DNA from: Ardenticatenales bacterium
Lineage (GTDB): Bacteria; Chloroflexota; Anaerolineae; Epilineales; Epilineaceae
Assembly (NCBI GenBank): GCA_020853525.1
Contig: JADYYS010000039.1
Span: 175,766-239,765 of the forward strand
Direction of reading: 5' to 3'
Length of the DNA: 64,000 bases
Both the position numbers and the translations under genes were made by a program. Below are positions 32,268 to 42,100 of the stretch, piece by piece. The notes under the pieces are model-generated. The model was not told the DNA's origin and made no database searches. It saw only the letters and a program-made list of their open reading frames with translations. How positions within the stretch are numbered: position 1 is the first letter of the stretch; every line of letters starts with the position of its first letter.

Positions 32268-33545
32268 GTGCCCGAAGCCGAGCCCATCCGTGATCGCCGC
32301 CTCCTCACGATCCTGGCGATCGTCTTCGTGAACATCGTCGGCGCCGGCATGGTGCTGCCGACGCTGCCGCTGTTCGCCAAAGAGCGGTTCGCGATCTCGC
32401 CGATCGTGAACACGCTCCTCGTGACGAGCTTCTTCGCCGCCCAGTTCGTGGCGGCGCCGATCCTCGGCCGGTGGTCGGACCGTATCGGGCGGCTGCCGGT
32501 GCTCGTCGTGAGCCAGATCGGAACGGCGCTGTCGTTCGTCCTGCTCGGCTTCGCGTTCGCGCCGTGGATGCTGTTCGTCAGCCGGATCCTGGACGGCGCC
32601 ACGGGCGGCAACATCACCGTGGCCCAGGCGTACGTCACCGACATCACGCCCCGCGAACGGCGGACACAGACGCTGGGACTCATCTTCGCCGCGTTCGGCA
32701 TGGGCTTCATCATCGGGCCGGCGCTCGGCGGTGCGCTCAGCTCGATCTTCAAGCCGGAGGTCGTGTTCGCCTGTGCCACCGTCGCGACCCTGCTCACCGC
32801 GCTGTTGACGCGCCTGACGCTGCGCGAGACGCTCACGCCCGACGTGCGCGCCCGGCTCGCCGCAGAGCGCGCCGAACGCGGCGGCCGTCAACTGAACGCG
32901 GCGGCAGTGTTCGCCAACCGCAGCCTCTTGCTCGTCCTCGGCGTCGCCGTCCTCGGCCAGTTCGCCCTCGGGCTGCTCCAGGCGACGCTCGCCCTCTACG
33001 GCGACGACGTGTTGTTCGCCGAGCTTCCGCAGCGCTACGTGGCGCTGGCCGTCGGCGCCGTGCTCGGCATCGTCGGGCTGGCGCAGGTCATCACCCAGCT
33101 CGTCGTTCTGCGGCGCGCGCTCCGGCGGTGGGGCGAGGCGCGCCTGGTGATCGGCGCCAACGTGCTAAGGGCGATCGGCATGTTCCTCTACATGGCCGCG
33201 CGCGGACCGGCGCTGACGCCGTTCGCCGCGCTCTTCTTCGCGATGGGGATGGGCCTGGCCATGCCGCCGCTGCAGACGCTGGCCACGCACACCGTCGGCG
33301 ACGAGGATCGCGGCGCCGTGCTCGGCTGGTACCAGAGCGCAGCCAACCTTTCGATCATCGCCAGCACGGCGCTGGCAGGCGTGCTCTACAGCGTTGGGCC
33401 GCCGGTGCCGTACTTCGTCGGCGGGGTGCTGTCGCTGCTGGCGGTCGGGCCGTCGCTGTTCCTGTTGCGGCTGCCCGTCGGGGCCGCTGCCGCCGACATG
33501 CGCCCGGCGCAGACCGACCCGGCGCCTGTCGCCCATTCGGCGTAG
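32268..33545 (+). CDS. MFS efflux transporter (TetA/DHA1-like)
   Basis: This 425-residue inner-membrane protein has about twelve hydrophobic segments. The motif-A loop GRWSDRIGRLPVLVVS lies between helices 2 and 3, as in drug:H+ antiporters. ILDGATGGNITVAQAYVTDITPRERR is the conserved helix 4-5 region, and GMGFIIGPALGGAL is motif C (antiporter signature). A drug or metabolite export role is inferred; the substrate is unknown. GTG 32268 follows the acetyltransferase stop by six bases, with a weak AAGGAT site. The acetyltransferase plus efflux pairing might be a detoxification unit. Confidence 0.9.
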   Translation: MPEAEPIRDRRLLTILAIVFVNIVGAGMVLPTLPLFAKERFAISPIVNTLLVTSFFAAQFVAAPILGRWSDRIGRLPVLVVSQIGTALSFVLLGFAFAPWMLFVSRILDGATGGNITVAQAYVTDITPRERRTQTLGLIFAAFGMGFIIGPALGGALSSIFKPEVVFACATVATLLTALLTRLTLRETLTPDVRARLAAERAERGGRQLNAAAVFANRSLLLVLGVAVLGQFALGLLQATLALYGDDVLFAELPQRYVALAVGAVLGIVGLAQVITQLVVLRRALRRWGEARLVIGANVLRAIGMFLYMAARGPALTPFAALFFAMGMGLAMPPLQTLATHTVGDEDRGAVLGWYQSAANLSIIASTALAGVLYSVGPPVPYFVGGVLSLLAVGPSLFLLRLPVGAAAADMRPAQTDPAPVAHSA

Positions 33546-33553
33546 GGCAAGGA

Positions 33554-34123
33554 ATGCGCGCTCGACTGGGTCCGGGCGATCCCGCGCCCGACGTCACCGT
33601 CCTCGACGCCGAAGGCGGCCTCGTCCGCCTGGCGGATCGCTGGCCGGACGGGCCGACGGCCCTGCTGTTCATCCGCCACTTCGGCTGTCCGTACTGCCAG
33701 ATCGCCCTGCGCGAGCTGGCCGCCGAGCGGCCGGCGCTCGAGGCGCTCGGCGCGCGCGTCGTCGCCGTCGCGATCGGCGAGCCCGAGCACGCGGTGCGGT
33801 TCGGGCGCAAGGCGGCGCCCGGCGTCGACGTCCTCGTCAGCCCGGACACGTCCGCCCATCGCGCGTTCGGCATGCGGCGCGCGCTGCCGTGGGAGTTCGT
33901 CCATCCGCGGGCCGTCGCGCGCGGCGTACGGCTGGCGGCGCAGGGCATCCTGCCCCGGGTCCCGACCGGCGATCCGTTCCTCCTCCCGGGCACGTTCGTC
34001 ATCGACCGCGCGGGCCGCGTGCGGTACGCGCGCTACGCGGCGGACGTGAGCGACAACCCGGATTGGGGCGCGCTGCGGGCTGCCGTCGCGGCGGCGCGCG
34101 GGGCCGCGTCGGCGATCGACTGA
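33554..34123 (+). CDS. Peroxiredoxin-like AhpC/TSA-family protein
   Basis: This 189-residue protein has a thioredoxin fold with FIRHFGCPYCQIALREL, a CxxC pair at Cys45 and Cys48. LLPGTFVIDRAGRVRYARYA is the typical C-terminal strand-helix of AhpC/TSA-like proteins. The arrangement matches the less studied peroxiredoxin-like group with a CxxC active site, which would reduce peroxides or act as a thiol oxidoreductase in the cytoplasm. ATG 33554 lies eight bases after the transporter stop with AAGGA directly before it. It completes a three-gene cluster with the GNAT and MFS genes. Confidence 0.82.
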   Translation: MRARLGPGDPAPDVTVLDAEGGLVRLADRWPDGPTALLFIRHFGCPYCQIALRELAAERPALEALGARVVAVAIGEPEHAVRFGRKAAPGVDVLVSPDTSAHRAFGMRRALPWEFVHPRAVARGVRLAAQGILPRVPTGDPFLLPGTFVIDRAGRVRYARYAADVSDNPDWGALRAAVAAARGAASAID

Positions 34124-34285
34124 GCGCATTCCGCCCGAATGCGCGCCCGGTCGGTCACGCCTGTGGCGAGCCGAGTCGTTGTACCATCCAGCGCCGGTTC
34201 ACAGCCGACGTGGTTTGGCCGGATAGGACCGACCGTGTTGCCGGATGCCCATGCGGCATCCGGCGGCTCAAACAGGAGGGTGAGG

Positions 34286-37200
34286 ATGATCGACGTGTTG
34301 CGCCGCCTGCGGGTGGCCCTCGTTCCGTTGGCGATCGTCGCCGCGCTGCTGGCGCTGCCTCTGGCGGCGCTGTACGCGGCGGGCCGATCGCCGGCTGCCC
34401 AACCGCCGGCCGATGTTCTCGCCGCCGGCCCGTCGCCGGCCGAGGTGTTGGCCGACATGGCGGACCGCTCGCCGGTCGAGAAGCTCGACAGCGGCCTGAC
34501 CGCGATCGCCAAGGACGGCGGCGCGACGGATGTGGTCATGACCTACGTGCAGTCCGACCGCGCCGTCGACTTCGACGCGCTGACCTCGCGCTACCACGCC
34601 TGGACGATGCCGGCCGGCGAGCACGTGGCGTTCGTCGAGGTGCCGGTCGGCAAGCTCGGCGCGCTGGCGGCACTGCCCGGCGTCGCGCGCGTCTCGGACG
34701 CGTCGCCGGACGCAGCCGGCTCGATCTTCGTTCCCAAGCCGATGGACATGGACGGCCTGACCGTCCCGTACGAGGCGATCTCGCCCGAGCAGGCCGTACA
34801 GCTGCGCGCGCAGGCCGAGGCGGCGCCGCCGACGATCCGCCCGGAGAACGACTCCAGCGCGGGCGCCAAGGCGGCGCCGAACGCGAAGCGCGGCCCGGAG
34901 CCCAAGGGCTGGCACGACATCTGGCGGAACCATTCCGCCAAGGAGGCCTGGGACCTCGGCTACACCGGCAAGGGCGTGAAGGTCGCGGTGCTCGACACCT
35001 CGGTCGACTTCGCGCACCCGGACCTTCAGGGCGCGTATGCGACCTATGAGAAGGGCCCGTATGCGGGCTGGCCCGAGATCTTCGACCCGTACGGCGTCAA
35101 CCTGTGGTCGCAGGACGTGCGCATTCCGGTGACCCAGGGCCGGCCGCGTGCGCAGCAGGGCGCGGGCGGCCTCGTCCTCATGTCCAACGTCGTCACCCCG
35201 ACCGCCGCCATGGTGAACGGTACGAGCGTCCTGACGGGCTGCGTCCAGTCGCGGGCGATCGTCCGGCCGGCGAACCAGACCTTGAACGTGTTCCTGCCGC
35301 CGAACTGCTCCTTCGTCATGCCTGCCTCGAAGAGCGGCCGGATCCTGCACGGCTATCACCCGGACGGGAACATCCGCCCGCTCGGCGGCGAGCCGAACGC
35401 GGTGCCGTTCGTCGTTTCCCGCTACATGGACATGATCGTCGTCGACGCAAACACATCCGGCGTATACGACACGGTGTATGTCGACCTCGACTTCGACCGG
35501 GACTTCACGGACGAGATGCCGCAGACGAAAGCGAACCCGGTCGCGTGGCGCGACATCAACGGCAACGGCATCGCCGACTTCTCGGCCGGCACGGTCTATT
35601 GGATCTCCGACGGCCAGTCGACACCGCCCGGCTCCTACCTCTTCGGGCTTGCCGACGAGAAGCCCGCCGCCGGCATGTACGTCGCCATCCAGGCCGACAC
35701 GGGCGGTCACGGCACGCTGTGCGCCTCCAACGTCGCCTCGCGCGGCGTCCTCGGCGTGCCCGACGCGGTGTCGCTCCAGTTCCAGGACCTGCCGGGCGAC
35801 CACAAGCCGATGCCGCTCAACCCGGGCATGGGCAAGGAAGCGAAGATCATCTCCGTCGGCAACATCTACTCCGGCGGTGACCCGTCGTTCGATGCCGGCT
35901 GGCGCTTCGGCGTCCTCGGCGCCGACCCCGCCGACCCGTCGGACGACCCGCAGATCACGTCGAACAGCTACGGCTTCTCCGGCAACGACGACGACGGCTG
36001 GGATCTCTACTCGCACGCGATCGACTACTACGTCCGGACGTTCAACCCGACGTCGACCGGCCTGTACTCCAACGGCAACGGCGGCCCGGGCTACGGCACG
36101 ATCCCGGTTCCCAAGCCGGCCACCGGCATGGGCATCGCCGCCAGCACCCAGATGGGCTCGACCGGCTGGGACTCGGCGTACGACACGAAGCAGATCACGT
36201 TCGGCGACATCACGCCGTGGTCGGACCGTGGCCCGATCGCCCTGCTGGGCGCCGGCGCCAGCCTGGCCGCGGACGGCGCGTACGCCTCGGGCTCGAGCCC
36301 GCTGAACGCCGTCGTCACGAACGCGAACCAGCCCGAGTTCAAGCGGGACGGCGAGTTCGCGAACGGCACGTGGGGCGGCACGAGCCGCTCGTCGCCGGTC
36401 GCCGCCGGCCTGATCTCCCTGATCTATCAAGCATTCAACGACAAGCACGGGCGCTGGCCGACCTGGCAGGAATCGCGCTCGATCGCGATGGCGGGCAGCC
36501 GCTTCAACGGCTACGACGCCTTCGTCACGGGTGCAGGCGTGCTCGACGCCGCCGACGCCGCGCGGATCGCGGGCGGCCTGTACGGCGTCGCCTCGATGCC
36601 GTCCGAGTGGACGACCGGCGGCTACCGCGGCAAGACCTACCCGGCCTTCGCCAAAATGCAGACGCGCGGCTCGGAGGCCAAGCAGACGTTCACGCTCTCG
36701 AACGCGGATGACAAGCCGGTCGAGGTCAAGGTGTCGGGCCAGTGGCTGCGCCGCGTCGGTCACACCGACATCCCGTGGACATCCAAGACCGTGACGGACG
36801 AGGTCGGCTCGCCGACGTCCTTCAACGCACCGCAGTACCTCGTGCCGATCGACAAGGACGATGTTCCGGCGGGCACCGACCTGATGGTCGTGCGGATGGC
36901 CTATCCGCTTGAGGACATGGACTTCGAAGCGCCGGATGTCGGCCCGTGGCGCCCGGGAACGCCGAAAGAGTCCTACCTCATTTCCGACAACATCTGGCGC
37001 CTGACGGTGTATCAGCACACGGACCGCAACGACAACCAGAAACTCTGGAACGATGCGAACGGCAATGGGGTCGTCGACCTCAAGCTGAGCGACTTCTACA
37101 CCCAGACGCTGGACTCGACGCCGCCGGGCAACCCGGCCAAGATCTCGAACATGCTGGACTACGGCGCTTCGGAGATCGAGCAGGGCGAGTACATGCGCTT

Positions 37201-39013
37201 CGCGTATCTGAACAACGACGCGAACAACCACCTCGTCACCGTCCACCACCCGCTCGAGCGCTGGGGCAACGGGATCTACATCGGCCTCACCCACTGGGAG
37301 GCTTGGTTCAACGCGGGCGGCACGTGGGATCAGCGCGGCCGCAGCCTGAAGATGCCGGTGACGGACCTGACGCTGCGTGTCGACTACTACGATTACGTCG
37401 ACTGGCCGTGGCTCTCGACCGGCGGCCCGACGGTCACGATCCCGGCCGCCAGCGGCAGCACCCCCGGCACCGCCACCGTCGACGCGACGATGAGCGTGCC
37501 GGCCGACGCCGCGTACGGCAGCTACGTCGGCGCCATCTTCGCCGACTACGCGCGCGACACCGCAGGCGGCGACGTCCCGGTGTTCGCGGAACTGGCACCC
37601 GAGGAACCGCGCGGCGGCTACGAGCTGCCCGGCCGTCGCCTGACGATCCCGGTGAACGTGAACGTTGCCGCGTCGTACGGCTGGAACGGCCCCGTCACGT
37701 TCGGCGGTGCCGAGGGCGACGACCGCGACGCGCCGTACAACAACGGTGCGGTCGCCGGCGCGCAGAGCTGGGGTTGGCGGAAGGAGTCGGGCGACTGGCG
37801 CTACTTCCTGCTGGACGCCGCCAAGCCGCCGAAGAACACCCTCTCGTACCTCATCTCCCGAACACGATGGGACGACCCGTCGGAGAAGATGACGGACATC
37901 GACACGCGCCTGTACGGCCCGTCGATGGACCGTTACACGGACCCGACGCACCCCGCCAACGGCGAGCCGGAGGAGGACGGGCAGACGCGCAACCGCGCGG
38001 ACACGGCGTGGTACGGCCCGCACACGCTCGCGCTGCTGGCGCAGAGCCCGTCGAGCAACATCCAGGGGGATGGCCGCTGGGCGTTCAACACGTCGAGCGG
38101 CGGCAACGAGGACTGGGTCTCGGCGCCGGCCGGCGAGGGACTGCACGAGCTCATGCTCGACAACGTGCTCTTCAGCGGCTCGTCCATCGAGATCCCGTTC
38201 GAGACGACCGTCGGCTCGATCCGGATCACGCCCGGCGAGGTCATCCTCGAAGGCCCGACGTGCACCGAAGTGGCGCTCATGTCCGATCTGCCGATCGACG
38301 ATATGGCCGTGATGGCCTACGGGATGCATCCGCCCGTCGTCGAGACCGACCAGCCGGCCAAGCAGGACGATCAGGACGTCGCGGCCGCGGCCAGCTATCG
38401 CTACACCTACACGCTGGAGAGCGAAGCGGCCCGCTTGAGCTTCACCATCGACGGCAACGACGACGGTGTTGACCTCGACCTCTTCGTCCTCTACGACAAC
38501 AACGCCGACGGCACGTTCAACTTCGCGAACGAGCAGGTTGGCAGCTCGACCACCCCGAACGCCGACGAAGCGGTGAATCTCGACAGCATCAGCCCGTCCG
38601 GCGAGTACGTCGTCCTCGTGCACGGCTTCACGGTGCCGGGCAACGGCACGACGTTCACGCTGACGATCGACGCGACGTACGGCGACGACATCGCCGTCAC
38701 CGACCCGCCGTCCTCGATCGAGGCCGGCAAGCGGACGACGATCAAGGTCTGTCCGGACGCGCAGGCCGTCGCCGGCCGGACGGAGCCGAGCAGCGGCGTC
38801 CTCTTCATGGGGCCGACCGCTTCGCCGCAGATGATGCGCCTCCCGGTTCGCTGGTACCCGACCGGCACGGCGCCGACGCCGGTCCCGGTGACCCCGGACG
38901 GCGTGTTCCTGCCGGCGCTCCTGCGCACGGCCCTGTTCGGCGTCGAGGAGCCGCCGCCGGCCGCAACGGGCGGCGCGGTGATCGACGCGGGCGTGGGGCG
39001 CGCGACGCGCTGA
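34286..39013 (+). CDS. Large secreted subtilase (S8) with long insert and PPC domain
   Basis: The 1575-residue exported protein starts at ATG 34286 (AGGAGGG just upstream) and has a signal peptide to about residue 35. The catalytic domain has Asp237 (VLDTSVD), His475 (GGHGTLCAS) and Ser700 (GGTSRSSPVAAG). Asp and His are 238 residues apart, against about 30-60 in ordinary subtilases, so a large domain is inserted between them, as in tripeptidyl-peptidase II-like enzymes. Beta-rich domains cover about 780-1370. Then comes a pre-peptidase C-terminal-type domain (YTYTLESEAARLSFTIDG, DLDLFVLYDNNADG; about 1371-1470), and the LP motif DGVFLPALLRTALFG lies near the end. It is likely a surface protease. 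A possible -10 lies about 100 bases upstream. Confidence 0.9.
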   Translation: MIDVLRRLRVALVPLAIVAALLALPLAALYAAGRSPAAQPPADVLAAGPSPAEVLADMADRSPVEKLDSGLTAIAKDGGATDVVMTYVQSDRAVDFDALTSRYHAWTMPAGEHVAFVEVPVGKLGALAALPGVARVSDASPDAAGSIFVPKPMDMDGLTVPYEAISPEQAVQLRAQAEAAPPTIRPENDSSAGAKAAPNAKRGPEPKGWHDIWRNHSAKEAWDLGYTGKGVKVAVLDTSVDFAHPDLQGAYATYEKGPYAGWPEIFDPYGVNLWSQDVRIPVTQGRPRAQQGAGGLVLMSNVVTPTAAMVNGTSVLTGCVQSRAIVRPANQTLNVFLPPNCSFVMPASKSGRILHGYHPDGNIRPLGGEPNAVPFVVSRYMDMIVVDANTSGVYDTVYVDLDFDRDFTDEMPQTKANPVAWRDINGNGIADFSAGTVYWISDGQSTPPGSYLFGLADEKPAAGMYVAIQADTGGHGTLCASNVASRGVLGVPDAVSLQFQDLPGDHKPMPLNPGMGKEAKIISVGNIYSGGDPSFDAGWRFGVLGADPADPSDDPQITSNSYGFSGNDDDGWDLYSHAIDYYVRTFNPTSTGLYSNGNGGPGYGTIPVPKPATGMGIAASTQMGSTGWDSAYDTKQITFGDITPWSDRGPIALLGAGASLAADGAYASGSSPLNAVVTNANQPEFKRDGEFANGTWGGTSRSSPVAAGLISLIYQAFNDKHGRWPTWQESRSIAMAGSRFNGYDAFVTGAGVLDAADAARIAGGLYGVASMPSEWTTGGYRGKTYPAFAKMQTRGSEAKQTFTLSNADDKPVEVKVSGQWLRRVGHTDIPWTSKTVTDEVGSPTSFNAPQYLVPIDKDDVPAGTDLMVVRMAYPLEDMDFEAPDVGPWRPGTPKESYLISDNIWRLTVYQHTDRNDNQKLWNDANGNGVVDLKLSDFYTQTLDSTPPGNPAKISNMLDYGASEIEQGEYMRFAYLNNDANNHLVTVHHPLERWGNGIYIGLTHWEAWFNAGGTWDQRGRSLKMPVTDLTLRVDYYDYVDWPWLSTGGPTVTIPAASGSTPGTATVDATMSVPADAAYGSYVGAIFADYARDTAGGDVPVFAELAPEEPRGGYELPGRRLTIPVNVNVAASYGWNGPVTFGGAEGDDRDAPYNNGAVAGAQSWGWRKESGDWRYFLLDAAKPPKNTLSYLISRTRWDDPSEKMTDIDTRLYGPSMDRYTDPTHPANGEPEEDGQTRNRADTAWYGPHTLALLAQSPSSNIQGDGRWAFNTSSGGNEDWVSAPAGEGLHELMLDNVLFSGSSIEIPFETTVGSIRITPGEVILEGPTCTEVALMSDLPIDDMAVMAYGMHPPVVETDQPAKQDDQDVAAAASYRYTYTLESEAARLSFTIDGNDDGVDLDLFVLYDNNADGTFNFANEQVGSSTTPNADEAVNLDSISPSGEYVVLVHGFTVPGNGTTFTLTIDATYGDDIAVTDPPSSIEAGKRTTIKVCPDAQAVAGRTEPSSGVLFMGPTASPQMMRLPVRWYPTGTAPTPVPVTPDGVFLPALLRTALFGVEEPPPAATGGAVIDAGVGRATR

Positions 39014-39111
39014 CGGATGGTGGAGCGGCCCGTCGCCCCGGCTGTACCCGATCAGGGTGCAGCCGGGGCGACGGCCGCCGACCACCGAATGCCCCATCCT
39101 CCCGCGCGCGC

Positions 39112-39117
39112 TACACT
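39112..39117 (+). promoter_or_regulatory. Candidate -10 element (TACACT) six bases before a start codon
   Basis: TACACT ends six bases before ATG 39124, so transcription would begin near the A of the ATG and give a leaderless mRNA. No Shine-Dalgarno sequence is seen. The -35 region is not recognisable. Confidence 0.4.
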
Positions 39118-39123
39118 TCCCGC

Positions 39124-42100
39124 ATGCCCCCCCGCCCCGCCGCGCCCCGCCAACGCCTCATGGCCGCCGTGCTCATGCCCGCCGTGGTCGCGCTGGCCGG
39201 ACATGTTGCCCTCGCCCGCTCGGCGCGCAGCGCGCTCGACGGCGGCGGCGGCCCGCGCCAGCAGCCGACGGTCGTGACGTTCACCCCCCGCCCCGCCACA
39301 CCGACGCCGCTCCCGGCGACGCCCGTCGCGCGGCCGGATCTCGCGATCGGCGGCCTGGAGGTCGCCCTTGCGCGGCACGACGTGCAGACACTGGCGCTGA
39401 CCGCGACGTTTGCCGTCACCCTGACGAACGTCGGCGCCGCGCCCGCCCGGGCGCCCATCAGCGCAACGTGGTTCGCCGACGCGAACGGCAGCGGGCGGTT
39501 CGAGCCCGGGGCGGACACCGTCCTGGCGAGCGCGTCCTGGCCTGCCGACGTGCCGCCGTTCGGAGCCGCCGCCCTCGGCGCGTCCGGCAGCGGGCCGCTG
39601 CCGTTTCGCGACGCGCCGATCCTCGTCCACGTGCGAGACAGCGGCGACTTGGGCGAGGGCAACACGGCGAACAACGTCCGGACGACCGCCGGCCTCTGCC
39701 GGCGCGCGGCACCGAGCGTGACCGCGGGCATCGCCACACCACGCGCCAAGTGGCGCTGGCCGCAGCCCGGCACGACGCCGCCGGCCCCGACGAAGCGACA
39801 GGTCGAGGCGTCGCCGGCCGTCGTCGACCTGGACGGCGACGGGGTGGCCGAGATCATCTTCGTCACCCTCGACCGGGACACGGATCCCGACAGCGGCATC
39901 CTCCGGGCGGTCGACGGGCGCACGGGCGCCGATCGCTTTGCCGTCACGTCCCCGGAGTGGCGGGTGGGCGCCTACAGCGCGCCGGCCGTCGGCGACCTCC
40001 TGGGGGACGGCCCGCCGGAGATCATCGCCGTGGATGCGGCGTACGAGCACGTGCTCGCGTTCGACATCGACGGCACACCGCTCTGGAGGAGTGAGGCGGC
40101 GCTGCCGAACCCGGACAATTCGCGCCTGCGCCTCGCCGGTCCGTCGCTGGCCGACCTCGACGCCGACGGCTGGCCCGAGATCCTCGTCGACGACATCCTC
40201 CTCGACGCCGCCGGCCTGCTTCTCGGCCGCGTCCCGCCAGGCGCGATGGCAGTCGACCTCGACCTCGTGGGACTGAGCGGCGACGAGGGCCCGCCGCGGC
40301 CGGAGATCATCGGCTTCGGCTTCGCCCTGAAGCCGCACCTTGAGGACCGCCGGCTCGAACCGCTGTGGCAGTTCGAGGGTGCCGCCAAGGGCGTCGGCTT
40401 CAACGCCGTCGCCAACCTCGACGACGACCCGTACCCCGAGATCGTCATCGTCGGCGACGACGGGGACGTGCAGCTCCTTCACCACAACGGCGCGCCCCTC
40501 GACCGATCGCGTTGCTTCGCCGACACGCCGATCGTCTGCCGCCAGGGTCGGGGCGGACAGGGCGGCCCACCGGTCATCGCCGACCTCGATGGGGACGGGC
40601 GGGCGGACTTCGCCGTGGCGGGGCGTAAGCTCCTCACCGCCCGAAACACCGCCGGCGGCGTCCTGTGGCAGCTGGACACGGATGACGACAACTCCGGCGT
40701 CACGTCGGCCACGGCGTTCGATTTCGACGGCGACGGTGCGTCCGAGGTCGTGTACGCCGACCGGTCGAGGCTGCGACTCATCGATGGCCGAACCGGGATC
40801 CCGACCTGGCAGACGGCCCGTCCGAGCCTCACGACGTTCGAGATGCCGGTCGTGGCCGATGTCGACGGCGACGCCGCGGCCGACCTCGTCGTCGGCATCG
40901 GCGGCACGGATGCGAACGGCAACATGTCGGCCGATGCCGGGCTGGCGGTCTTCGACAACCCGGTCTGGGCACCGGCCCGGCCCGTCTGGAACCAGCACGC
41001 CTTCGCCCACGCGTTCGTCGACGACGCCGGCCACATCCCGCTCGTCGCCCCGCCGAGCTGGCAGCTACGCAACGGCTTCCGCGACGCCGGCCTGCCCGGC
41101 GCGTCGCCGTTCGGCCAACCCGACCTGACCGTCGGCCGCCTCGTTCGCGACCGCACCGCCGCGCCCGGCGCGCCGCGCGTGCTGGCGCGGATCGGCAACG
41201 CCGGCAGCGCGGCGGCCGGGCGCGGCGTCGAGGTGGCCTTCCATCGCACTTCCATCACCGGCACGTTGGAGGCGACGGCGACGTTGGCGGTACCGCTGCC
41301 CGCCGGATCCTTCCTCGACGTCGCCGTCGACTGGCCGCCGGATGCCGACACGGTGGCCGTCGTCGTCGACCCGCGCGGCGCCGTGGCCGAGTGCGCCGGC
41401 GGCTGGCACGCCGTCGGGGCTGCCATCGACGCCGAAGCGAACAACGTGCACACGGCCCGCCTGTCCGCCCTGCCCCTCGCCCCACCGACCCTGACGCCGC
41501 TGCCGACCCCAACCCGGCGGGCGACGCCGACGATCGGGCCGACCCGCATCCCGACGTTCGACCTGCCGTGGGAGCGCACGCCGTTACCGACGCCGACCGG
41601 TAGGCCGAGCGCGTCGCCGACCGTGGACGGCACGCCGACCGCGACGGCGACCGGTTCGCCGACGATCGGCGGCACGCAGGCCGTCTCGCCGACTTCGACC
41701 TCGACCGCCACGCCGTCCGCCGCGCCATCGAGCACCCCCGGCGTCCCGTCGCCGACAGCCCTCCGCACACCGGCAACGCTCTGGCTGCCGGTGGCGCTCC
41801 TCGGCCGCTGCGGGCCGGGCGACATCGCGGTCGATGCCGTCCTGGTCATCGACACGTCCGCTCACATGGCGGAGCGGGACGGCGAGGTTGCACGGCTCGA
41901 CCTGGCCAAATGGAAGGCCGCCGGCGTGCTCGGCGCCCTGTCGGAGGGCACGGACGACCGCGCGGCGGTCGTGACCGCCGGCGACGTGGCCGTGCTGCGC
42001 GCACCGTTCAGCCGCCCGGCGGACCAGCGGCCCCTCGTCGACGGTCTGTCCGCCGAACGCGCAACGTCGCCGGCCACGCCGATCGATGTAGCGCTCATGC

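Noticed and set aside
34268..39097. A 1609-codon antisense frame over the large subtilase
   Set aside because: The plus-strand frame has a ribosome site, signal peptide and complete catalytic triad; the antisense translation is low-complexity Arg/Val/Gly.
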